A stretch of DNA of 64,000 nt, taken from NCBI RefSeq assembly GCF_003667545.1, contig NZ_RCUV01000003.1, forward strand, positions 248,001 to 312,000, in the 5' to 3' direction. The notes beneath the pieces were generated by a model. The model saw only the letters and a program-made list of their open reading frames with translations. It had not been told where the DNA came from and did not search any database. The translations under genes and the position numbers were made by a program. This document shows, piece by piece, positions 7,813-15,125 of this stretch (its first letter is position 1; each line of letters begins with the position of its first letter). This DNA comes from Mycetocola manganoxydans (GTDB lineage Bacteria; Actinomycetota; Actinomycetes; Actinomycetales; Microbacteriaceae).

Positions 7813-10290
7813 CTAGTTCCCTTCGATCAGCCCGCGGATTCCCCGACGTGACGACAGGCCGAGCTTCGCCAGCACGTTCCCCATGTGATATTCAACGCCT
7901 TTGACTGACACGAAAAGCTTGTGCGCCACTTCTCGATTCGTGAGCCCCTGGGCAGCGAGGTGGGCGACCTCGCGTTCGCGGCTGCTCAGCACAGCAAGCG
8001 GATCCGGGGCATGTTCAGCGGCAGGGCCGAGCGCTTCCGTGAGGAGCATCTCCCACCAGGATTTCTCGATGTAACTGTGGACTCCCGAGGTGGCGAGTGC
8101 CCGTCGGGACAGGAACACTGCAGTGGCACCATGCCCTGAGGCCCTCGCGTCCACCGCCCTGACGAAGTCGGCGAGCAATCGATACCCGCTTGCGTGCTGC
8201 TTCTGCGGAACGGCATCTGCTTTGCTGAGCCACTCCTGTGCGCGGCTGTGGTCACCGCGTGCTGCGGGGACGAGACCGGCCACGGCGTACGCGGATGCTC
8301 TCGCCCACGAATGTTCGACGTCGTCGGCTATCGACGCGGCCGCTGCGGCAGCCGCCGCTGCGGCATCCCAGCGACCGTCACGGAACAACGCCAGGGACAG
8401 ATTGATCCGTCCGAACGGTGACATGTCCGGGCGCGAAACATCGGCGAGCGCGATTCCGGCCTCGAGGTCGGCGATCGCCGCGGGGAGGTTTCCCTGTTGT
8501 CTCAGCATGAACCCGTGCACGAGCAGAAGAACGGTGTGTTGAGCCCTGAAACCGATCCGCCTGCCCTCCGCGATGAGTTCGGCGAGTCGCTCCTGCCCGG
8601 TGTCGGCCAGCCCCAACTGCCAGGAGGCGAGCGCTCGCCACGAGACGGCGTTGTACTCGAGTTCGTCGAGATCGACCGATACGGCCGACACCCGCGAGGC
8701 GTTGACGCGAAGGCCGGGGAGCTCCTCGAGGACCGCGGTCGCGGAATGAATCGTTGCGGGAAACTCATCGAGCAGCAGGGCGGTTGCCGCGAGTGTCTGG
8801 TGTGCCACGGCTTTCATCAGCCTCGCACGGGAGCTTCCATCCGGATCGGCCTGAGCGGCGAGAGACAGGTGTGTTCTGGCAACGTCGATATCACCGGTGG
8901 CAAGGGCGACGTTCCCGAGCAGAACGTCACGCGCCGGGCCCGAACTGAGATTCTCGAAGTCGGACCGGGCAGCCAGGAGAAGATCGTGTCGTCGGGCGGC
9001 GATCCCGTGCACACCCGCGTCGATGAGACGCTCCTCACGGACCGAAGGGTTGCTGCTGAGAAGTGCCGACCACCGGGCGTATCGGACGGCTCGGTCCGCC
9101 TGATGGGTCGCGGCGGCAAGCCGCGCTGCGACGTTCAGCTCGTCGGCGAGCGAGTCGTCATGGCCAGCGGCCGCGTTGGCGCGGTGGGCGAGTCCACGGT
9201 GACCGGCGATCACCTGGCCGGCGGCAGCGTTGATGGCCTGGCGGGTCTCGAGGGCAAGGTTCGAGACGACGACGGCCCGTACCCGTTCGTGCGGCATGAC
9301 AACAGCGGACTCGTTCCCGGCGAATGTGACGAGTCCCGTTCCGACGGCGTCGTCGATGTCATTCCCGGTGATCGCGAAACCCGCGTACCTCTCGCCGACC
9401 GCTGCGATGTCCGTGATCGTGGCCGTGTCATGGAGAACAGCCACGATCTCAACGACCGCCCTGGCGACTTCCGACGCATCTCGCAGCGCGTCGAGGGTGA
9501 GCGCGCGGAACCCGGGCGCTGCCGGCGGCGTTCCCAGCAACATCCGATCGAGAGAACCGAGCGGATCACTCGACGAGACGACCTGATTGAGCAGCGTCTG
9601 CACGTGAAGGGCGTTGCCGTCCGTCGCGGCGACGAGCTTCGTCACGAGCCGGCGCGGTGCCTGGCGACCGGTCCGACGGGCGACGAGCTCGGCGATCGGA
9701 TCGGCACCGAATCCGCCGACGGTCAACCGAACGCCGCGGTGTTCGTCGGCGACGAGCAATCGCACGCGCTCGAGGAATGCCGTGTCGTCCGGGCGCGCCG
9801 CGATGATGACGAGCAGCCGGTCGCGGAACGAGCGGCGCCCGGCGAACCAGAGCGCTTCGGCCGAACGCTGGTCGAGCCACTGTGCGTCGTCGATCGTGAC
9901 GCACGTGGCCCCCTCACTGCTGTGGATAAGGTTCAGAAGTGCCGCCCCCGCGACGAGCGTCGGCACGTCGGGAGAGATGCCACCCTGGAGCACCGGGTCG
10001 AGGGCATCCTGCTCGTCGACCCTCCGAAGCAACTGGTTGAGCACTCCGTAGGCTAGATCGGTCTCGTTTTCGTCCGCTGTAGCTGATCGCACCGGCCAGT
10101 GCGGGACCGTGGCGACGGACGCCTCGAGCAGGGCAGTCTTGCCGAACCCCGCCTCCCCCTCGATGAGGACGAACTGCGCCCGCCCTTCGCGCACCCGGGC
10201 GACGGCGCGGGAAATGCCAGCGAGCTGCCTGTCACGGCCGAGCAGGGTCGGCGGGACGGCAGCATCCGGGGGCAGTCGGGGAGCTGTCAT
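7813..10290 (-). CDS. Large ATP-binding LuxR-family transcriptional regulator (LAL type)
   Basis: 825 residues from ATG 10290 (MTAPRLPPDAAV); a TACGCT box lies 10 nt upstream. Order: AAA/NB-ARC-like ATPase with Walker A GEAGFGKT (45-52) and Walker B CVTIDDAQWLD; a long alpha-helical TPR-like middle with an Ala tract (AAAAAAAAASIADD); and a C-terminal LuxR helix-turn-helix (LSSREREVAHLAAQGLTNREVA, then VEYHMGNVLAKLG). LAL regulators are ATP-dependent activators responding to small ligands or partner proteins. The neighbours (cca, SulP) do not reveal a target. A 519-codon open frame on the opposite strand is only a GC-rich shadow of this gene. Confidence 0.9.
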   Translation of the reverse strand: MTAPRLPPDAAVPPTLLGRDRQLAGISRAVARVREGRAQFVLIEGEAGFGKTALLEASVATVPHWPVRSATADENETDLAYGVLNQLLRRVDEQDALDPVLQGGISPDVPTLVAGAALLNLIHSSEGATCVTIDDAQWLDQRSAEALWFAGRRSFRDRLLVIIAARPDDTAFLERVRLLVADEHRGVRLTVGGFGADPIAELVARRTGRQAPRRLVTKLVAATDGNALHVQTLLNQVVSSSDPLGSLDRMLLGTPPAAPGFRALTLDALRDASEVARAVVEIVAVLHDTATITDIAAVGERYAGFAITGNDIDDAVGTGLVTFAGNESAVVMPHERVRAVVVSNLALETRQAINAAAGQVIAGHRGLAHRANAAAGHDDSLADELNVAARLAAATHQADRAVRYARWSALLSSNPSVREERLIDAGVHGIAARRHDLLLAARSDFENLSSGPARDVLLGNVALATGDIDVARTHLSLAAQADPDGSSRARLMKAVAHQTLAATALLLDEFPATIHSATAVLEELPGLRVNASRVSAVSVDLDELEYNAVSWRALASWQLGLADTGQERLAELIAEGRRIGFRAQHTVLLLVHGFMLRQQGNLPAAIADLEAGIALADVSRPDMSPFGRINLSLALFRDGRWDAAAAAAAAAASIADDVEHSWARASAYAVAGLVPAARGDHSRAQEWLSKADAVPQKQHASGYRLLADFVRAVDARASGHGATAVFLSRRALATSGVHSYIEKSWWEMLLTEALGPAAEHAPDPLAVLSSREREVAHLAAQGLTNREVAHKLFVSVKGVEYHMGNVLAKLGLSSRRGIRGLIEGN

Positions 10291-10382
10291 TTGAATACTC
10301 AGCGTAGGCAGCGGCCCCAGCAACCGCTATCCCTTTTACGGGGCTGTCCGCATGCACTATGCGTCCGTCGCGGTGGCGTCGC

Positions 10383-10697
10383 TTATGCCGGTGAATCCGG
10401 CCCAGGGGCGTGCACCGGGTACCACCGGCCACCGTCGCGCATCGTCACCGTCCAGGCGCCTGCGTCGGCGACCACGGCGAGCGCCTGGACAACGCTCGCG
10501 CCGACGAGCCAGCCCTGACCGACGTCGTCCGCTGTGTATCGAACGACGATGCGCGGAGCACCCCTCACGATGGCAAGGTCTGATGCCTCGACCACGGCGC
10601 TCCGTGCAGCGGCATCAGCCGCGAACGGCAAGACGGACTCCGGCGCAATACCTGGTCGCAGGGTCCCGATCGTCACCGTGACTCGAAAGGAAGGCAT
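10383..10697 (-). CDS. Small hypothetical protein
   Basis: 104 residues (MPSFRVTVTIGTLRPGIAPE). Predicted alpha/beta: strand FRVTVTIG, helix around AADAAARSAVVEASDLAIV, strand APRIVVRYTADD, helix ASVVQALAVVADA, strand AWTVTMRDGG. No catalytic motif recognised. The start is supported by TACGCT exactly 6 nt upstream (leaderless). Divergent from the SulP gene, with the two start codons only 53 nt apart, so the two promoters overlap and may be co-regulated. Confidence 0.7.
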   Translation of the reverse strand: MPSFRVTVTIGTLRPGIAPESVLPFAADAAARSAVVEASDLAIVRGAPRIVVRYTADDVGQGWLVGASVVQALAVVADAGAWTVTMRDGGRWYPVHAPGPDSPA

Positions 10698-10703
10698 CCG
10701 TCA

Positions 10704-10709
10704 AGCGTA
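10704..10709 (-). promoter_or_regulatory. -10 box for leaderless gene at 10697
   Basis: TACGCT, TGACGG, ATG. Confidence 0.6.
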
Positions 10710-10738
10710 GGACCGGAGCGCTGGCTCCTCCCACCGTT

Positions 10739-10744
10739 TAGGGT
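10739..10744 (+). promoter_or_regulatory. -10 box for leaderless SulP gene
   Basis: TAGGGT, TGCACG, GTG at 10751. Confidence 0.6.
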
Positions 10745-10750
10745 TGCACG

Positions 10751-12256
10751 GTGTCATCTTCTCCCTCGAACCCGTCCCGCGCAGACACTCCCCTCGCCCC
10801 CACCGTGTTGCAGACGCTCCGCAACCCGAGAGCGTTCAGCGTCGAGGTGCTCGCCGGGGTCGTCACGACTCTCGCCCTGATCCCCGAGGTCATCTCGTTC
10901 TCGGTCATCGCCGGTGTGGATCCCAAGGTGAGCCTCGTCGCATCCGTCGTCCTGGCGATCTCCATGTCGATTCTGGGTGGCCGCCCCGCGATGATCACCG
11001 CAGCTGCCGGCGCGGTCGCCCTGGTTGTCGCTCCGCTCGTCAAGGAACAGGGTGTCGAGTACCTGCTGCCCGCCGTGATCCTCGCCGGGATCATCCAGGT
11101 CACCTTCGGAGTGACCGGCCTCGCCCGTCTGATGCGGTTCATTCCGCGGTCGGTGATGATCGGTTTCGTCAACGCGCTCGGAATTCTCATCTTCACCGCA
11201 CAGGTGCCGCACCTCCTCGGTGTGCCGTGGCTGGTCTACCCGCTGTTCGTCCTGACGGTCCTGATCGTGCTGGTTCTGCCCCGGTTCACGACCGCGGTTC
11301 CGGCGCCGCTCGTCGCCATCGTCGTTGCGACGGCGATCACGATGATCGCCCATCTTTCCGTTCCCACCGTCGGCGACGAGGGAGACATCGCCGGTGGCCT
11401 GCCCGGAATCACTCCGCTGCTCGTCCCGCTCGACCTGGAAACGTTGCGGATCATTCTCCCGACCGCACTGAGCGTCGCGTTCGTCGGCCTGATGGAGACA
11501 CTGCTCACAGCGAAGCTCGTCGATGACATCACCGACACCCGCTCGGCGAAGGGTCGCGAATCGTGGGCCCTGGGAATCGCGAACATCCTCGCCGGCTTCT
11601 ACGGCGGCATCGCCGGGTGCGCCATGATCGGCCAGACCGTGGTCAACGTGAAACTCGGCAGGGCGCGCACCCGCATCTCGACGTTCGTCGCCGGCATCTT
11701 CCTTCTCCTGCTCGTCACCGTACTCAGCGACGTGATGGAGCAGATCCCGATGGTCGCCCTCGCCGCCGTCATGATGATCGTCGCGATCACAACGGTGAAC
11801 TGGCACAGCGTCACCCCGTCGACGCTGAAACGGATGCCTGTGCCCGAGACGCTCGTCATGCTCACCACCGTGGCCGTGGTTGTGATCAGCCACAACCTCG
11901 CGGTCGGCGTCGCTGCCGGCGTCGTGCTCGCCATCGTCCTGTTCGCCCGCCGGGTGGCGCACGTCATCCGCGTGGATCGTATGCCCGCCGGGAACGGCTC
12001 CTCGGTCCGGTACACCGTCAGCGGCCCGCTCTTCTTCGGCTCGAGCAACGACCTCGTCGAGCAGTTCTCGTACGGTGCTGACCCGGATCGGGTGGTGGTG
12101 GACTTCAGTGCGTCACAGATCTGGGACGCGTCGACCGTGGCGGTCCTCGACTCGATCCAGTCGAAGTACGCCGCTCACGGGGCGACCGTCGAATTCGTGG
12201 GGCTCGATGAGCGCTCCACGGTTCTTCACGGTCGACTCACCGGCACGCTCGAATAG
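10751..12256 (+). CDS. SulP-family inorganic anion transporter with STAS domain
   Basis: 501 residues from GTG 10751. The N-terminal ~390 residues are membrane-embedded, beginning with the SulP signature region EVLAGVVTTLALIPEVISFS and continuing through GGRPAMITAAAGAVALV, RFIPRSVMIGFVNALG and ALSVAFVGLMETLL. A cytoplasmic STAS domain covers about 410-501 (VRYTVSGPLFFGSSNDL; VVVDFSASQIWDASTVAVLDSI). SulP proteins carry sulfate, bicarbonate or other anions by proton or sodium symport; no carbonic anhydrase or sulfate-assimilation gene is adjacent to decide. Convergent with the DUF4255 gene, with a 3-nt gap. Confidence 0.92.
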   Translation: MSSSPSNPSRADTPLAPTVLQTLRNPRAFSVEVLAGVVTTLALIPEVISFSVIAGVDPKVSLVASVVLAISMSILGGRPAMITAAAGAVALVVAPLVKEQGVEYLLPAVILAGIIQVTFGVTGLARLMRFIPRSVMIGFVNALGILIFTAQVPHLLGVPWLVYPLFVLTVLIVLVLPRFTTAVPAPLVAIVVATAITMIAHLSVPTVGDEGDIAGGLPGITPLLVPLDLETLRIILPTALSVAFVGLMETLLTAKLVDDITDTRSAKGRESWALGIANILAGFYGGIAGCAMIGQTVVNVKLGRARTRISTFVAGIFLLLLVTVLSDVMEQIPMVALAAVMMIVAITTVNWHSVTPSTLKRMPVPETLVMLTTVAVVVISHNLAVGVAAGVVLAIVLFARRVAHVIRVDRMPAGNGSSVRYTVSGPLFFGSSNDLVEQFSYGADPDRVVVDFSASQIWDASTVAVLDSIQSKYAAHGATVEFVGLDERSTVLHGRLTGTLE

Positions 12257-12259
12257 CCG

Positions 12260-12739
12260 CTACCCGCTGACGGTGAACGTCGCCGTGAGGCCGAACGACA
12301 GCCGAAACGGTGCAGTCGAGGCCAGCCACAGAGAACTGAGTTCCGCCGAGCCGAGGGTCTGCGCCCGCAATTGCACATTCATCGTCCTGTCGCCGATCCC
12401 GACGGTGAGCACCGGCGTCTGCTGCACCCGCGCGCGTGCCGTGCCGTAGGCGCGGTGACTGACGGCATCCGCATCCGACGTGTCGCCAGCACCCACGCTG
12501 ACGAGATAGAACAGCTCAGCGATGTAGTGGTGGATGCCGGGCGGCTCGTTCCCGTCGCGATATCCAGTGAAGTCGTCTCGGTACAGGAACAGGTTCAGGG
12601 AAGGCCCCGACACATCGCTCCGTGCAGCGTCGAGCGTCCTGGCGGTCACCTGCAGGTTCGTGGGGGCAGCGGCGAGCAACTCCTGTACGGCAAGCGTGGT
12701 CGATGCGATCGCCTGCCCATATGTGTCGAGGCTGGGCAT
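12260..12739 (-). CDS. DUF4255 (Pvc16 N-terminal-like) protein
   Basis: 159 residues from ATG 12739, chosen over the in-frame ATG at 12880 because GGAG lies 6 nt upstream and the DUF4255-like sequence begins here. Matches to the family: PSLNLFLYRDDFTGYRDG (47-63), HHYIAELFYLVSVGAGDTSD (70-89), a short Ala/Arg helix, QTPVLTVG, LRAQTLGSAELSSLWLAS and the end FRLSFGLTATFTVSG. DUF4255 proteins are tube-capping or terminator-type proteins of contractile injection systems and R-type tails. No sheath, tube, baseplate or AAA gene is near, so this is an orphan here; it may act with the giant-protein operon at 19.6-32.4 kb. Assignment is by motif memory. Confidence 0.7.
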   Translation of the reverse strand: MPSLDTYGQAIASTTLAVQELLAAAPTNLQVTARTLDAARSDVSGPSLNLFLYRDDFTGYRDGNEPPGIHHYIAELFYLVSVGAGDTSDADAVSHRAYGTARARVQQTPVLTVGIGDRTMNVQLRAQTLGSAELSSLWLASTAPFRLSFGLTATFTVSG

Positions 12740-12878
12740 GTCGAGCTCCGTCGGTCCGTGGCGGGACAGATCCGCCTGTCGGTCGAACGCTACTCCGAAC
12801 GGCGGCCCGGCGAAAGGTATCGCGGCGTTTCGGCCGGGCTGCGTATCGTCGGCAGTCAGGACGACGAAAGGGATTCGC

Positions 12879-13169
12879 ATGGATCAGCAGCACCCCACAG
12901 AGAACGGCAACGAGACACTGCCCCCACTGCCCGACCAGGGTCAGCGCGACGGCAGCTACGAGGAGGCCAAGAACGAAGGCACGGCCGAACAGTCATCGCT
13001 CGAGGACGCGCCGGACGACGGAACAACGGCGACGTCGGGGCAGTCGAGTTCTGACGCCTCGGTCGATGGCTCAGACGACGAGGGTCGCACGGCCGCTTCC
13101 GGCCAGGCGGGAACATACAGCGACACAGGCACGGACGCCGTCGACACGACGGTTCCTGTCCAGGACTGA
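12879..13169 (+). CDS. Small acidic, probably disordered protein
   Basis: 96 residues from ATG 12879, with AAAGGG upstream. Very rich in Asp, Ser, Thr, Gly and Gln (NGNETLPPLPDQGQRDGSY; SSDASVDGSDDEG), with almost no hydrophobic core, no signal peptide and no known domain. Ends 3 nt before the acylphosphatase GTG, so the two are probably co-transcribed. Similar in character to the tiny acidic ORFs at 3840, 40469 and 44293. Confidence 0.65.
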   Translation: MDQQHPTENGNETLPPLPDQGQRDGSYEEAKNEGTAEQSSLEDAPDDGTTATSGQSSSDASVDGSDDEGRTAASGQAGTYSDTGTDAVDTTVPVQD

Positions 13170-13172
13170 GCC

Positions 13173-13460
13173 GTGCTGGCCCACATCCGCAGGCACATTC
13201 TTGTGCGCGGTCGGGTTCAGGGAGTCGGATTCCGCTACTGGGCACGAGCTGCGGCCGAACGGGCCGGCCTCTCGGGCTGGATAAGGAATCGTTCGGACGG
13301 AAGCGTGGAGGCCGAGTTCGAGGGAACCGTCGCCGCGGTGGAGGGTATGATCGATGCCGTTCACCGCGGGCCCGCTGGCGGCGCGGTCGACTCGGTCGCG
13401 GTGTCCCACGCTGAACCGGAGGGGACCTCCGCATTCCGGGTGCTACCCGACGCCGGATGA
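13173..13460 (+). CDS. acyP: Acylphosphatase
   Basis: Hydrolyses the carboxyl-phosphate bond of acylphosphates. 95 residues from GTG 13173. The signature RRHILVRGRVQGVGFRYW holds the phosphate-binding loop and catalytic arginine, and GWIRNRSDGSVEAEFEG holds the conserved asparagine. Full family length. Starts 3 nt after the preceding acidic ORF and ends 4 nt before the convergent HTH gene. Confidence 0.95.
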   Translation: MLAHIRRHILVRGRVQGVGFRYWARAAAERAGLSGWIRNRSDGSVEAEFEGTVAAVEGMIDAVHRGPAGGAVDSVAVSHAEPEGTSAFRVLPDAG

Positions 13461-13464
13461 GCCG

Positions 13465-13941
13465 TCAGCTGGCCGGGCTGTCGTCCGGAAACACCCGTTT
13501 GTATGAGCGCCCGTCTGCCAACTCGACCGTTTCGGCCCGGAGCTGCCCGCGAGTGATCCGCAGGTAGATCGCCTGAGAGCTGACACCGAATCGGGCGGCC
13601 GCCTCGCCCACGGAGAGTCCGGGGAGGTCAGTGGGAACATTGCTGGGCCGCGCCGCCCGCTTGCGGCCCGCCTCGTGCCGTTCAGCAATGTCAGCGTCGG
13701 TTCCTTGCCAGCGCCACTTCGCGGCCGCCGGTTTGAGACACGCCGCTTCGGCGATCGCCTCCCACCCGATGCCGTTGCCGATCGCCTCGCGGACCGCAGC
13801 CAGGGTGGCCGGGTCTTTCTGAAGCTCTTCGAGAAGCGAGCGGATGTCGCGGAGTCGCTCGAGAGCATCCGTCTCGTTTTCGGCGTCACCGGTGCGCACT
13901 CGCTCGAGGGCGGCACGCGAAGAATCCGACAGATACGGCAC
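13465..13941 (-). CDS. Putative DNA-binding protein with two HTH-like segments
   Basis: 158 residues from GTG 13941 (VPYLSDSSRAALERV). An N-terminal helical region (DALERLRDIRSLLEELQKD) precedes a first HTH-like segment (GIGWEAIAEAACLKPAAAKWRW, about 57-78). A second, excisionase/MerR-like segment lies near the end (LSVGEAAARFGVSSQAIYLRI, then GRSYKRVF). Probably a small transcriptional regulator; target unknown. TAACAT sits exactly 6 nt before the GTG, so it is leaderless. Confidence 0.7.
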   Translation of the reverse strand: MPYLSDSSRAALERVRTGDAENETDALERLRDIRSLLEELQKDPATLAAVREAIGNGIGWEAIAEAACLKPAAAKWRWQGTDADIAERHEAGRKRAARPSNVPTDLPGLSVGEAAARFGVSSQAIYLRITRGQLRAETVELADGRSYKRVFPDDSPAS

Positions 13942-13947
13942 CGGCCC

Positions 13948-13953
13948 ATGTTA
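13948..13953 (-). promoter_or_regulatory. -10 box for leaderless HTH gene
   Basis: TAACAT, GGGCCG, GTG at 13941. Confidence 0.6.
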
Positions 13954-14056
13954 CTGCGGCCTCGTAATCGCCGGTGCGCGCTCCGCAACCCCCTGTGTCC
14001 GCACGACCAAGTGCGAAATGATGGGGTACGCCTCGACGGAAACGAAGGAGCACAAG

Positions 14057-14260
14057 ATGGGCCGATTCCTGTTCATCGCCGCGATGGTGTCCGGCGCCTA
14101 TGCGCTTGGCGCCCGCGCCCGCGACCGGCGTGAACGATACGACGAGAAAAAGAAGCGCGCGTCAGAGTTCTGGGCCGGACCACAGGTCAGAAAGGTGCGA
14201 CGTCATTTCGCGCGACAGACGAGGCGAAGCGGCCGCTCCTTCCGCCGGGCGCATTCCTGA
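14057..14260 (+). CDS. Short basic membrane-anchored hypothetical protein
   Basis: 67 residues from ATG 14057 with GAAGGAG upstream. One N-terminal hydrophobic segment (FLFIAAMVSGAYALGA), then a highly basic tail (RARDRRERYDEKKKR; RSGRSFRRAHS). The shape suggests an N-terminal anchor with a cytoplasmic DNA- or membrane-surface-binding tail. I know no named family. Followed 66 nt later by a second small membrane protein gene on the same strand, probably one transcription unit. Confidence 0.65.
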   Translation: MGRFLFIAAMVSGAYALGARARDRRERYDEKKKRASEFWAGPQVRKVRRHFARQTRRSGRSFRRAHS

Positions 14261-14326
14261 ATCCGAGCACTTGCCCAACGACCGCCACGACTGTGTGGCG
14301 CACCATGAACGACCGGAAGGAACACG

Positions 14327-14806
14327 ATGACTGATCCCAATGAGCGTGCCGATGAGAACATCTCCGCAGCGGCGGAGAACGCGCACGAAGCCGTGGACAC
14401 GGCGCCCGGCGTGCCCGACGAGCTGAAGGACAAGGCGCATGACGCCATCGATGCCGGCGCCGGCGCGTCGGCGCCCCTCGCGGACAAGGCCGGTGACGTG
14501 GGTGACGCAGCCGCGAGCGTGAGCGCTCAGGTGGCCTCCCATGCGGCAGACGCGACGGAGAAACTGGAGAGCGCGACCGCCGGAGCGTCCGAGTCGGCCC
14601 GTGAATTCTCGACCCAGGCTTCCGACATCGCCGACAAGGCGTCCGCGGCGTCCCGGGACGCGATCGACGCCGCCAGGGAAGCGACAACTGCCGCGGTGTC
14701 AGACCTGCAGCACAAGTACGAAGAACGACCGGGAACGGTAATCGCGATCGCCGTTGTCGCCGTCGTCGCTGTGATCGGCCTCATCATCCGGATCGCCCGG
14801 CGCTGA
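14327..14806 (+). CDS. Ala-rich amphipathic-helix protein with C-terminal membrane anchor
   Basis: 159 residues, ATG preceded by GGAAGGA. Residues ~1-130 are Ala/Asp/Lys/Ser-rich with an 11-residue-like periodicity (DELKDKAHDAIDAGAG; DKASAASRDAIDAAREATT), resembling LEA or apolipoprotein-type amphipathic helices. Residues ~134-154 form a single transmembrane helix (VIAIAVVAVVAVIGLIIRI) ending in basic residues. Possibly a membrane-surface or stress protein; function unknown. A perfect terminator stem follows. Confidence 0.7.
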   Translation: MTDPNERADENISAAAENAHEAVDTAPGVPDELKDKAHDAIDAGAGASAPLADKAGDVGDAAASVSAQVASHAADATEKLESATAGASESAREFSTQASDIADKASAASRDAIDAAREATTAAVSDLQHKYEERPGTVIAIAVVAVVAVIGLIIRIARR

Positions 14807-14836
14807 GCCGCCGCGCCGATTGTCCGGCGGCGTCAT

Positions 14837-14864
14837 CGTCCCGGGGAGCACGCTCCCCGGGACG
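14837..14864. terminator. Hairpin between convergent genes
   Basis: 13-bp perfect stem CGTCCCGGGGAGC / GCTCCCCGGGACG with a 2-nt loop, between the gene ending at 14806 (+) and pspC ending at 14876 (-). It could serve both strands. No U-tract. Confidence 0.7.
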
Positions 14865-14875
14865 CGTGTCGTTGA

Positions 14876-15058
14876 TCAGCCCTTGTCACCCGGGATCAGA
14901 ACCCACAGGACGATGTAGATGATGATCTGCGGCCCCGGCAGGATGCAACTGAGCACCGTCAGGACTCGGACAAGGGTCGGCGAGACGTTGAAGCGATTCG
15001 CGACGGCGAGGCAGACGCCGGCGAAGACCCTGCCGCGTCGTGGTCGGTATAGTTTCAT
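14876..15058 (-). CDS. PspC-domain protein
   Basis: 60 residues from ATG 15058 (MKLYRPRRGRVFAGVCLAVA), with GAAGG just upstream; an in-frame ATG at 15169 would add unrelated sequence. RRGRVFAGVCLAVANRFNVSPTLVRVL is the PspC signature and the rest is one membrane helix (IIIYIVLWVLIPG). PspC proteins sense envelope stress at the membrane; a stand-alone 60-residue form is common in actinobacteria. Convergent with the preceding small membrane proteins. Confidence 0.9.
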   Translation of the reverse strand: MKLYRPRRGRVFAGVCLAVANRFNVSPTLVRVLTVLSCILPGPQIIIYIVLWVLIPGDKG

Positions 15059-15125
15059 GCCTTCACACTGACACCGGCCCGGCGCGGTCACAATCGGGGA
15101 TTCCCCCCATTTCGTCTCTCGAGCG

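Noticed and set aside
8497-10056. 519-codon open frame on the plus strand
   Set aside because: It lies entirely opposite the LuxR/LAL gene and encodes low-plausibility Arg/Gly/Asp-rich sequence; an antisense shadow of GC-rich codons.
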